This document shows positions 8,799 through 16,128 of a DNA stretch of 33,152 nt, in pieces (position 1 is the stretch's first letter; each line of letters begins with the position of its first letter). This DNA comes from an uncultured Lachnospiraceae bacterium (GTDB lineage Bacteria > Bacillota > Clostridia > Lachnospirales > Lachnospiraceae), in the NCBI GenBank assembly GCA_944383835.1, contig CALWRE010000007.1, forward strand, positions 1 to 33,152. Reading direction: 5' to 3'. A model generated the notes under the pieces. The model searched no databases. It saw only the letters and a list, made by a program, of their open reading frames with translations, and had not been told where the DNA came from. The translations under genes were made by a program, and so were the position numbers.

Positions 8799-10184
8799 AT
8801 GTCTGAAAACAAGGAACAACATGCCCGGCACAAAGCCGGGCAAAATGCCGCAGCGATTTCCATGACGGAGGGCTCCATCGCAGGGAGCCTGATCCGCTTT
8901 GCGATTCCCCTGTTTTTAGGGCAGCTGCTGCAGCAGTTTTATAATATGGCCGACGCCTGGGTGGTTGGCAACTTCGTGGACAACAATGCCTTCGCCGCCG
9001 TCAGCTCCGGCGGAAACCTGACCAATCTGATCATCGGTTTTTTCAATGGAATCGCCATCGGAGGGGGAGTGGTTATCTCCCGGTATTTCGGGGCGGGGGA
9101 TAAGAGAAACGTCCAGAGGGCGATACATACGAACTTTCTCTTCGGTATTTTTGCCTCGGCGGCGGCCACCATCGTGGGAATCCTTCTCGTCCCGCAGATT
9201 TTGCTCTTGATGAACACGCCGGAGGAGGTTCTGCCCAATTCCCTGATTTATTTCCGGATTTATTTCGCCGGGGTGAGCACGGTCGTTCTCTATAATATCT
9301 GCATGGCCGTTATGCGGGCCCTAGGCGACAGCATGCATCCTCTTTATTATCTGATTATCTCTACTTTAACCAATGTGGTCCTGGCCCTGCTCTTTGTGGC
9401 CGTATTCCACTGGGGCGTGGGCGGGGCGGCCATCGCCACGGTGATTGCCCAGGGCCTGAGCACGGTTTTGTGCATTGTGCGGATGTGCCGGCTGAAGGAC
9501 TATACCCGCCTGGATTTTCGCCAGCTCCGGTTCCATAAAGATATGATGTGGAAGGTAATCCGCCAGGGACTGCCCACCGGAATTCAGAATTCCGTAATCA
9601 GCGTGGGCAATCTGGTGGTGCAAACCAATATCAACTCCTTTGGGGCCTACGCCATGTCCGGCCACGGGGCCTACGCAAAGGTGGAGGGGATTGTTTTCCT
9701 GCCGATTACCAGCATGTCCATGGCCCTTCCCACCTTTATCAGCCAGAATCTGGGGGCGCGGGAGTATGACCGGGCCAAAAAGGGAGCGGTTTTTGGCATC
9801 CTGTCCGGGATGATTCTTGCTGAACTGGTGGGCGTCGCCTTTTTCTTCGGCGCACCCTACGCGCTGCGCTTCTTTGTGGATTCGGCGGAGGCTGTTGCCT
9901 ACGGAACCATCCATGTTCGGACCGTCAGCCTGTTTTTCTTCCTGCTGGCCTTTTCCCACTGCGCCGCCGGCGTGCTGCGCGGCTGCGGCAAGTCCTTTGT
10001 CCCGATGATTACGATGCTGACCTTCTGGTGCGGCGTGCGGATCGTCTATGTGACGGTCGCCCTGAAGTTCTTCCCGGTGTTTCGCACCATATCCTGGGCC
10101 TATCCGCTGACCTGGTTTTTGAGCTCCATGGTATTCCTTCTCTTTTTGCTCAAATCCGACTGGACGAAGGGGCTGGAAAAATGA
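8799..10184 (+). CDS. MATE family multidrug/toxin efflux transporter
   Basis: A 461-residue polytopic membrane protein with about 12 transmembrane helices. It begins with EGSIAGSLIRFAIPLFLGQLLQQFYNMADAW-like MATE sequence (VVGNFV, SGGNLTNL, GIAIGGGVVISRYFG) and has the second half repeat (LPTGIQNSVISVG). MATE proteins export cationic drugs or metabolites using Na+ or H+ gradients. I choose ATG 8799, with AGAGGA upstream, rather than the in-frame ATG at 8712, which would overlap mutL by 35 bases and add a polar, cysteine-containing extension. It lies 52 bases after mutL with no visible terminator in between, so read-through from the mismatch-repair genes is likely. The substrate is not predictable. 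A second MATE gene is at 30289-31626. Confidence 0.92.
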   Translation: MSENKEQHARHKAGQNAAAISMTEGSIAGSLIRFAIPLFLGQLLQQFYNMADAWVVGNFVDNNAFAAVSSGGNLTNLIIGFFNGIAIGGGVVISRYFGAGDKRNVQRAIHTNFLFGIFASAAATIVGILLVPQILLLMNTPEEVLPNSLIYFRIYFAGVSTVVLYNICMAVMRALGDSMHPLYYLIISTLTNVVLALLFVAVFHWGVGGAAIATVIAQGLSTVLCIVRMCRLKDYTRLDFRQLRFHKDMMWKVIRQGLPTGIQNSVISVGNLVVQTNINSFGAYAMSGHGAYAKVEGIVFLPITSMSMALPTFISQNLGAREYDRAKKGAVFGILSGMILAELVGVAFFFGAPYALRFFVDSAEAVAYGTIHVRTVSLFFFLLAFSHCAAGVLRGCGKSFVPMITMLTFWCGVRIVYVTVALKFFPVFRTISWAYPLTWFLSSMVFLLFLLKSDWTKGLEK

Positions 10185-10229
10185 GCTTCTTTTGTATTGA
10201 ATTTGATACCGTATCTGCGAGAAAAGGGC

Positions 10230-10258
10230 TTGTCTTCCGGATGGCGGGACAGTATAAT
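10230..10258 (+). promoter_or_regulatory. Sigma-A promoter of the flavo-diiron protein gene
   Basis: TTGTCT (10230-10235), 17 bases, then a perfect TATAAT (10253-10258). Expected start near 10265, giving a leader of about 28 bases that carries the AGGAGG site before ATG 10293. Confidence 0.75.
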
Positions 10259-10292
10259 AATGGAAGGACATAAGTCTATTTAGGAGGTTTTT

Positions 10293-11429
10293 ATGAACGT
10301 TTCAGATTCCATACGCTATATTGGAGTATATGACGATACCATCGATCTGTTTGAGGGCCAGTATCCGGTTCCCCAGGGGATTTCCTACAATTCCTATCTG
10401 ATCCTGGATGAAAAGGTGGCCCTGATGGATACGGTCGACCAGCGGGCCACGGCCAAATGGCTGGATAACTTGCAGGAGGCCCTGGGCGGCCGCACCATCG
10501 ATTATCTGATCGTCTCCCATATGGAGCCGGACCATGCAGGCAGCCTATTTAAAATTGCTGAGCTTTATCCGGAAATGACCATCGTAGGCAATGCCAAAAC
10601 GTTTCCGATGATTTCGCAGTTTTTCCCCATCGACCTGACGGGGAGGACCCTGGTTGTGAAGGAGGGGGACACCCTGTCCCTGGGACGCCACACGCTGACC
10701 TTTACGATGGCCCCGATGGTGCACTGGCCCGAGGTAATGATGACCTATGAATCCGAGGAAAAGATCGTTTTCTCTGCGGACGCTTTCGGCCGTTTCGGCG
10801 ATCCGGAGTCCGGAGAGGAGTGGACGCCGGAGGCCAGACGCTATTTTATCAACATTGTGGGCAAGTACGGAGCACAGGTGCAGGCCGTATTAAAGAAGGT
10901 GGGCGGCCTGGATGTGCGCACGATCTGCCCTCTGCACGGCCCCGTCCTGCAGGATAACCTGGGCTTTTATATCGGCCTTTACGACACCTGGAGCAGTTAC
11001 CGGTCGGAGGAAAAGGGCGTTCTGATCGCCTATGCCTCCATCCATGGCCACACGGCGGAGGCGGCTGCCTATCTGGCGGATCAGCTGAAGGCCAAAGGGG
11101 AAACGGCGGAGCTTATCAATCTGGGCCGGGCGGATCTCTCCGAGGCGGTAGCCCAGGCGTTCCGCTTTGACCGGATGGTGCTTGCCTGCTCCACCTACGA
11201 CGGCGGTATTTTTACGCCGATGGATGCTTTCCTGCACAGGCTTCGCGCCAAATCCTATCAGAACCGTACGGTTTACCTGGTTGAGAACGGCACCTGGGCC
11301 CCGATGGCTGCCAAGCAGATGCGGGCCGCCCTGGAGGAGATGAAGAATATCTCGGTAGCGGAGCCGGTGGTCACGATTCGGTCTGCGATGAATGACGCGG
11401 TGAAAGAAAGCTTAAACCATCTGATTTGA
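10293..11429 (+). CDS. FprA-family A-type flavoprotein (flavo-diiron O2/NO reductase)
   Basis: A 378-residue two-domain protein. The N-terminal metallo-beta-lactamase-like domain has all diiron ligands: His76, Glu78, Asp80 and His81 in SHMEPDHAG, His144 in MVHWPE, Asp163 in SADAFG and His215 in CPLHGP. The flavodoxin domain begins near residue 243 with the FMN phosphate loop ASIHGHT. Members reduce O2 to water or NO to N2O in the cytoplasm of strict anaerobes, using rubredoxin or similar donors, so this fits an anaerobic host. ATG 10293 has an AGGAGG site 8 bases upstream and its own promoter. No rubredoxin gene is adjacent; whether O2 or NO is the main substrate cannot be told. Confidence 0.94.
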   Translation: MNVSDSIRYIGVYDDTIDLFEGQYPVPQGISYNSYLILDEKVALMDTVDQRATAKWLDNLQEALGGRTIDYLIVSHMEPDHAGSLFKIAELYPEMTIVGNAKTFPMISQFFPIDLTGRTLVVKEGDTLSLGRHTLTFTMAPMVHWPEVMMTYESEEKIVFSADAFGRFGDPESGEEWTPEARRYFINIVGKYGAQVQAVLKKVGGLDVRTICPLHGPVLQDNLGFYIGLYDTWSSYRSEEKGVLIAYASIHGHTAEAAAYLADQLKAKGETAELINLGRADLSEAVAQAFRFDRMVLACSTYDGGIFTPMDAFLHRLRAKSYQNRTVYLVENGTWAPMAAKQMRAALEEMKNISVAEPVVTIRSAMNDAVKESLNHLI

Positions 11430-11437
11430 CCAAAGAA

Positions 11438-11455
11438 ATTGCAGGCCGCTGCAAT
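11438..11455 (+). other. Small perfect hairpin after the flavoprotein gene
   Basis: ATTGCAG-GCCG-CTGCAAT, a 7-base-pair stem with a 4-base loop, 9 bases after the stop codon. No U-tract follows, so it is not a standard intrinsic terminator; it may protect the 3' end. The rest of the 137-base gap to yhbY has an ATACCGG/CCGGTAT inverted pair (about 11498-11540) but no promoter I would stand behind. Confidence 0.35.
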
Positions 11456-11566
11456 CAGGCACAAAAGAGGTGCTTCCTTGCGGCGGCTTGCTGTATATCA
11501 TACCGGGGCAAAAGGCCGAAACCCGACGTAAGCCGGTATCATAACATATTTTAGAAAGGGAAAGAT

Positions 11567-11863
11567 ATGACGACAAAGCAGCGCGCTTATCTAAAGAGCC
11601 TGGCCATGACGATGGAGCCTGTGGCCCAAATCGGCAAGTCCAGCCTGACGGAAGAAGGCTTAAAGGGGATCGAGGAGGCCCTGGAGGCCAGGGAATTGAT
11701 TAAAATCGCCGTATTAAAGAACTGCCTGGACGATCCCAGGGAGATCGGAGAGGCTGCGGCCGAACATCTGCGGGCGGAAGTCGTGCAGGTCATTGGACGC
11801 AGGATTGTTCTCTACCGCCAGGCGAGGGAAAAAGAAAAACGTAAAATCGTGCTGCCCCGCTGA
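11567..11863 (+). CDS. yhbY: YhbY-family ribosome assembly RNA-binding protein (CRM domain)
   Basis: A 98-residue protein that is essentially one CRM domain: TTKQRAYLKSLA at the start, then the conserved QIGKSSLTEEGLKGIEEAL, LIKIAVLKN and QVIGRRIVLYR, ending in a basic tail. The family binds pre-50S ribosomal particles. It directly precedes nadD and rsfS, an order seen in many Firmicutes, which supports the call. ATG 11567 has an AGAAAGGG site about 5-8 bases upstream. Confidence 0.93.
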   Translation: MTTKQRAYLKSLAMTMEPVAQIGKSSLTEEGLKGIEEALEARELIKIAVLKNCLDDPREIGEAAAEHLRAEVVQVIGRRIVLYRQAREKEKRKIVLPR

Positions 11864-11884
11864 CCAAATCCATGCGGGGAACAT

Positions 11885-13093
11885 ATGGGAAAGGATGTGA
11901 GGATTATGGATGACGAACGGGTAGGAATTATGGGCGGGACCTTTGATCCGGTTCACCTGGCCCATCTTCGGCTCGCCAAATGCGCCTATGAGCAGTACGG
12001 GCTGAAGAGCGTGGTCTTTCTGCCGGCAGGAGATCCCCCGCACAAGACCGATCATCTTGTGGCCCCTGCTTACCGCAGGCTGGAGATGCTGAAGCTTTGC
12101 CTGCGGGATTATCCTCAATTTCAGATATCGGAGTATGAGATTGAAAAACAGGGATATTCCTATACGGCGGAGACTTTGGAATATTTTACCCAGGTTTACC
12201 CGGAAATGAAGTTTTATTTTATCATCGGGGCAGATTCCCTTTTTGAACTGGACAGCTGGTATGCGCCGGAGCGCTGTCTGGCCAAGGCGGTTTTCCTGGT
12301 GGGAAACCGGCTGGGGCGAAGCGACGAAGAGATTGACCGGCAGATATGCTATCTGACCGGTCGTTACGGCGGGGTAATCAAAAAGGTAAATATGCCGGGA
12401 ATGGAGATTTCCTCCAGCGATATCCGGGATCTGCTTGCCAAAGGGCAGGACGCCTCCCATTATCTGCACCCGGCCGTCAATGAATACATCCGGCAAAACC
12501 ATCTCTACCATCGCGGCCCGGTGGAAAACCTGACGATGATTGTCAAGAAGCGGCTGCCGGCCGGGCGATTCCTTCACACCCTAGGCGTGGTGGAGACGGC
12601 GCAGAATCTGGCTTCCAAGTATGGGGCCGACGTAGATAAGGCCAGGGTTGCGGCTCTGCTCCATGACATTGCCAAGCCCCTCTCGGCGGACGAGATGATC
12701 GACGTCTGCGAAAAGGGGGGAGAAGCGGTGACAGAAGAGGAGCTGAAGAACGTCAAGGTTCTCCACGCCAAGGCGGGCGCTATCCTGGCGCGGGACGAGT
12801 TCCATATTTCGGACCAGGAGATTCTCGACGCCATCCGCTATCATACCACGGGGCGGCCGGGGATGAGCCTGCTGGAAAAGATTATTTTCATCGCCGACTT
12901 CATCGAGCCGGGCCGGTCGAAGGCCCCGAACCTGGACCGTATCCGCAAGGAAGCGGGCCTGGATTTGAACCGCTGCGTCTGCATGATTGCCCGCGACACC
13001 CTGCAGTACCTGCGGGAGAACGGCTCCCATGTGGACGAACGGACGGAAGAAACCTACGAATACTATAAATCGATCACAAATCTGCATCTTTAA
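11885..13093 (+). CDS. nadD: NadD-YqeK fusion: nicotinate-nucleotide adenylyltransferase plus HD-domain hydrolase
   Basis: A 402-residue two-domain enzyme. Residues ~12-208 are NadD, which makes NaAD from nicotinate mononucleotide and ATP: nucleotide-binding GGTFDPVHLAHL (third glycine replaced by Ala compared with the common HxGH), PAGDPPHK, IIGADSLFEL and the ISSSDIR signature. Residues ~212-402 are YqeK-type HD hydrolase: His at RFLHTLGVV, the HD pair in ALLHDIAKPL, HAKAGA and RYHTTG; YqeK proteins hydrolyse diadenosine tetraphosphate. In many relatives these are two adjacent genes; here they form one frame without a stop. Start is ambiguous: ATG 11885, or ATG 11906, which has a better GTGAGG site. 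It is flanked by yhbY and rsfS. Confidence 0.93.
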   Translation: MGKDVRIMDDERVGIMGGTFDPVHLAHLRLAKCAYEQYGLKSVVFLPAGDPPHKTDHLVAPAYRRLEMLKLCLRDYPQFQISEYEIEKQGYSYTAETLEYFTQVYPEMKFYFIIGADSLFELDSWYAPERCLAKAVFLVGNRLGRSDEEIDRQICYLTGRYGGVIKKVNMPGMEISSSDIRDLLAKGQDASHYLHPAVNEYIRQNHLYHRGPVENLTMIVKKRLPAGRFLHTLGVVETAQNLASKYGADVDKARVAALLHDIAKPLSADEMIDVCEKGGEAVTEEELKNVKVLHAKAGAILARDEFHISDQEILDAIRYHTTGRPGMSLLEKIIFIADFIEPGRSKAPNLDRIRKEAGLDLNRCVCMIARDTLQYLRENGSHVDERTEETYEYYKSITNLHL

Positions 13094-13119
13094 AATACCG
13101 AAAGGAGCAAGGAAAGCGA

Positions 13120-13491
13120 ATGGCAGAACAAAAGGCAGAGCAGAAGGCGAAAGAAATGGCGCGCCTGGCCTATAAGGCGCTGGACGACAAGAAAGGGGAG
13201 GATATTGCCGTCATCGATATCAGCGGCGTATCCGTCCTGGCGGACTATTTTATCATCGCCGGCGGCAGCAATGCCAGGCAGGTGCAGGCCATGGCCGATC
13301 AGGTGGAAGAGGATCTGACGCGGGCCGGCTATCCCTGCCGGCAGGTGGAAGGATACCAGGCCGGCCAGTGGATTTTACTGGATTTCGGCGATCTGGTCGT
13401 ACATGTATTTTCCCGCGACGACCGCCGCTTCTATGATTTGGAGCGGATCTGGCGCGACGGCAAATTCTTGAGCAGGGAGGATCTTTTGTAA
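13120..13491 (+). CDS. rsfS: Ribosomal silencing factor RsfS
   Basis: A 123-residue RsfS/YbeB/Iojap-family protein: KKGEDIAVIDISGVS, ADYFIIAGGSNARQVQAMAD, then WILLDFGDLVVHVF and RRFYDLERIW. It binds uL14 on the 50S subunit and blocks subunit joining, saving energy in starvation. The first ~13 residues are a lysine/alanine-rich extension. ATG 13120 is preceded by AAAGGAG at a slightly long spacing, with a second GGAAAG closer in. It lies 26 bases after nadD-yqeK and 1 base before yfcE, so it is inside an operon. Confidence 0.96.
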   Translation: MAEQKAEQKAKEMARLAYKALDDKKGEDIAVIDISGVSVLADYFIIAGGSNARQVQAMADQVEEDLTRAGYPCRQVEGYQAGQWILLDFGDLVVHVFSRDDRRFYDLERIWRDGKFLSREDLL

Positions 13492-13492
13492 G

Positions 13493-14041
13493 ATGAAGCT
13501 TTTCATTGCCTCAGACATTCACGGGTCGGCCTACTATGCCCGGAAAATGCTGGACGCCTTTGATGCGGAGCAGGCGGACCGGCTGTTTCTGCTGGGGGAT
13601 ATCCTCTATCACGGCCCCCGCAACGACCTTCCGCGGGAGTACGATCCCAAGAAGGTGATCGCCCTGCTGAACGAGAGAAAAGAGAAGATCTTCTGCGTCC
13701 GTGGCAACTGTGACACCGAGGTGGACCAGATGGTGCTGGAATTCCCTCTGCTGGCGGATTACGCCGTCGTGGAGATGGGCGGCCGGCTGATGTACGCCAC
13801 CCACGGCCACAAGTTCACCCCCCAGAACCTGCCGCTGCAGCCGGGGGATATCTTTATCCAGGGCCACACCCATGTCCCCTGCTGCAAAAAATACGGAGAC
13901 ATCCTCTGGCTTAATCCCGGCTCCGTATCCATCCCCAAGGAGAACTCCCATCACCAGTATATCCTGGCGGAGGACGGCCGCTTTGTCTGGAAGGACTTTG
14001 CCGGCACGGTGCTGCAGGAATACAGTCTTTTAGAGGATTAA
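13493..14041 (+). CDS. yfcE: YfcE/MJ0936-type metallophosphodiesterase
   Basis: A 182-residue calcineurin-like phosphodiesterase with all metal-binding motifs: ASDIHGS (Asp8, His10), LLGDILYHGPRND, VRGNCDTE, YATHGHKF and QGHTHVP, then LNPGSVSIPK. YfcE enzymes cleave phosphodiesters in vitro; the physiological substrate is not settled. The 1-base gap after the rsfS stop indicates translational coupling; its SD site lies in the rsfS tail (AGGGAGGATC). It is the last clear gene of this operon; the next terminator on this strand is at 14229-14274. Confidence 0.93.
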   Translation: MKLFIASDIHGSAYYARKMLDAFDAEQADRLFLLGDILYHGPRNDLPREYDPKKVIALLNERKEKIFCVRGNCDTEVDQMVLEFPLLADYAVVEMGGRLMYATHGHKFTPQNLPLQPGDIFIQGHTHVPCCKKYGDILWLNPGSVSIPKENSHHQYILAEDGRFVWKDFAGTVLQEYSLLED

Positions 14042-14045
14042 GGGC

Positions 14046-14074
14046 TTGCATTGAAATCGCCGGCATGATAAACT
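14046..14074 (+). promoter_or_regulatory. Promoter directly after yfcE
   Basis: TTGCAT (14046-14051), 17 bases, TAAACT (14069-14074). A second possible promoter, TTGACA (14106-14111) with N17 and GACAAT, lies just downstream. Either would produce a short transcript crossing the AGCA repeat and ending at the 14229-14274 terminator. The 321-base stretch 14042-14362 contains no gene I can support. Confidence 0.5.
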
Positions 14075-14140
14075 GGATATGAGTTGTAACGTTGTGAAAA
14101 GGGGGTTGACAATGGCTGCGAAAAGAGGGACAATACTGAC

Positions 14141-14168
14141 AGCAAGCAAGCAAGCAAGCAAGCAAGCA
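14141..14168 (+). repeat. Tetranucleotide repeat (AGCA)x7
   Basis: Seven exact tandem copies of AGCA. They sit 27 bases downstream of an ATG (14112) with a GGGGG site before it. That frame stays open to 14459 but crosses the terminator and then the tetR fragment in the wrong frame, so I do not call it a gene. Tetranucleotide runs like this are prone to slippage. Confidence 0.95.
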
Positions 14169-14228
14169 AAGCGTAACCTGCCCTTTTTTCCTGTCAAGAG
14201 CAAAACCGCATATTCACATATTTTTCAG

Positions 14229-14274
14229 AGGCGTATTCCGCCCGTTTTTATACGGATGGAATGCGCCTTTTTTT
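14229..14274 (+). terminator. Strong intrinsic terminator
   Basis: AGGCGTATTCC (14229-14239) pairs with GGAATGCGCCT (14258-14268) with one G-T pair, and an inner CCGT/ACGG stem extends it. A run of seven T follows (14268-14274). It ends either the yfcE operon or the short transcript from the 14046 promoter. Confidence 0.88.
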
Positions 14275-14362
14275 GCGTTGCTTGGCAGAGCGGCGCAATT
14301 TTTTTCAGCTTTTTATTTATTGTTCGGTTAATCAGACGCCGATCCGATGAAAGGAGGGTTTT

Positions 14363-14488
14363 ATGGCAGAGGAAAAAGGAATTCCGCAGCGGCGCGTCGC
14401 TTTTCTGGAAACCTGCTTCGATGTGTTCTGTAAAAACGGACTGGAAAACACCGGCCTGAAAATTCTTCTGCTGGCGCAGCCAGTCTGA
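14363..14488 (+). pseudogene. Truncated TetR-family regulator (N-terminal fragment only)
   Basis: ATG 14363 has an excellent AAAGGAGGG site 5 bases upstream, and the frame opens as a TetR/AcrR DNA-binding domain: residues 9-33 read RRVAFLETCFDVFCKNGLEN and TGLKIL, matching helix 1 and the start of helix 2 (AF-x-x-x-FCK-x-GLENT). After about residue 33 the similarity stops, the frame runs into LLLAQPV and ends at TGA 14488, so the recognition helix and the whole ligand domain (normally to ~190 residues) are missing. From about 14460 onward the DNA encodes, in another frame, the middle of a surface protein. This is a broken gene joined to a different one. The call as TetR rests on about 25 residues. 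Confidence 0.65.
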
Positions 14489-16041
14489 CTATCACCAGCG
14501 ACGGCAGCGGCGGTCTGAATGCCAGCAGCAGTTCTGAGGTCATCCGCGTTCAGAGCAATAGCGGCGACGCTGCCCTGACCATCGAAGATGCCAAGGTTGA
14601 AGCAACAGCGACTATCGTTGGCGATGGTGTCTATGTGCGGGCCGGCCAAGGTTCGACCGCCTCTCTGACTGTGGACGGCGGCAGCCTGACTGCGACTGGC
14701 ACCGACACTTCTGGCGCGGGGATTTTGTTTTGGCTTGGCGACGGCGTTTCCGGCTCCGGAACGTCCAGCCTGGCCGTCGGGGACAACGCCGTGGTGAAAG
14801 CCAGCGGCGTCGACGGCGGGATCGCGTCGAATTCCAACCCTGTGACTCCTTCCGGCTACGGTATCGTCTTTAATAACGGCGCCGGCACCGGCGTGATTTC
14901 CGGCACCCCCGCCGCAGACGGCACAAGCACGTTTACCGTGACGGCTGCCAATGATTACGGCTCCGACAGTAAGGAGCTTACCCTGACGATTACCGAACGG
15001 ACTGCCGTTCCTGTTACCGGCGTAGAACTGAATCCGGAAAGCTTGGAATTGATCGAAGGCGGAAACGCTGTCCTTACCGCTGCGGTGCAGCCTGCCAATG
15101 CCGATGATCCGACTGTGACCTGGGAAAGCAGCGACGTCCGTGTCGCCGCGGTGGACGCAAGCGGGAACGTAACTGCCGTGAGCCCAGGCACGGCCACGAT
15201 CACGGTCAAAACGGCTGACAATGGTTTTACCGATACCTGCTCTGTGACGGTGAAGCATGGCAGTCTGACCCATACCCCGGAGAACGCTGCCACCTGCACG
15301 GCAAACGGGAACGAGGAATACTGGACCTGCGGTATCTGCGGAAAGCATTTTAAAGATGCCGAGGGGAATACGGAAACCACGCTGGAGCAAACCGTGATTC
15401 CGGTCGTAGATCACCGCTATGAGAATGGCAGATACTTAGCCTGCGGTGTGATTGACGACAGCTTTCAGCCGGTCGTCACTGCCGGCGCGGGCGGCACATG
15501 GCAGAAGGGCGGAAACGAGGGGCTTTCCTTCACCTCCAACGCGGCCTTTGCGGATTTTGTAAAAGTACAGGCAGACGGCAAAGACCTTGCCGCTTCCGAT
15601 TATGAGGTCAGAGAGGGGAGCACCGTCGTCACTTTAAAGGTCTCCTATCTGGAGATGCTTTTGGCCGGGAAACACACGATTGCCATTGTTTCCGCTACGG
15701 GCACGGCCACTGCGGAATTTACGGTTGAGGCAGCCCCTGCTAGTACGGCGCCCGCTCAGCCGGCCCCTTCACAGCCGACCCCTGCTGCGTCTGCCCCTGC
15801 CGCCAATGGCGTTACGCAGTCGACGCCAACCGGCGACGACAGCAATATTGCTCTCTGGATTGCAGTTATGCTGGCAGCCGGCGCCGGCCTGGCTGCGGCC
15901 GCAATTTACCGCCAGAAGCGTTCCGCTACTGCCATTCGGAAAGCACAAACAGCCTTTGTCGGAGCTGCCGAAGCAATGGGGGTATCCAGTGAAGATGATA
16001 TTCAAGCACTTGTAGACGAAGTGCGTTACGGGAAAGGATGA
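14461..16041 (+). pseudogene. Surface protein lacking its N-terminus (partial Ig-like, BIG_2, X2-like domains, C-terminal membrane anchor)
   Basis: The protein-like sequence starts abruptly near 14461 with no ATG, signal peptide or ribosome site; the frame is blocked by TAA 14431 and the first possible start (GTG 14635) is inside a domain. In order: a Ser/Gly/Thr-rich beta-repeat region (ASLTIT, AALTIEDAK, ASLTVDGGSLT), a stub of a putative Ig module (GVISGTPAADGTSTFTVTA) whose first half is missing, a complete BIG_2 domain (TGVELNPESLELIEGG to TITVKT), a cysteine segment (TCGICGKHF), an X2-like module (VKVQADGKDLAASDYEV), a Pro/Ala linker, one transmembrane helix (IALWIAVMLAAGAGLAAAAI) and a basic cytoplasmic tail. 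Intact relatives would be cell-surface adhesin-like proteins. Probably not expressed as a functional exported protein. Confidence 0.8.
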
Positions 16042-16066
16042 TAAAATGAGGATATAGGCATAGCAA

Positions 16067-16098
16067 AGGCCGGGAACCTGTCTGAAGGGTCCCGGCCT
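16067..16098. terminator. Hairpin between the surface protein remnant and lexA
   Basis: AGGCCGGGA (16067-16075) pairs perfectly with TCCCGGCCT (16090-16098), loop of 14 bases. It lies between two convergent genes. The tail is only moderately T-rich in either direction, so it may act as a bidirectional but imperfect terminator. Confidence 0.65.
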
Positions 16099-16128
16099 GC
16101 TGTATTTATATAGGAATCTATACGGATA

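Noticed and set aside
14141..14168. Short repeat as a CRISPR remnant
   Set aside because: The unit is 4 bases with no spacers; it is a simple-sequence repeat and no cas-like gene is present.
14079..14459. Open frame carrying the AGCA repeat as a possible phase-variable gene
   Set aside because: It crosses a strong terminator, continues in the wrong frame over the tetR start, and its amino acid sequence has no recognisable domain. The repeat itself is reported instead.
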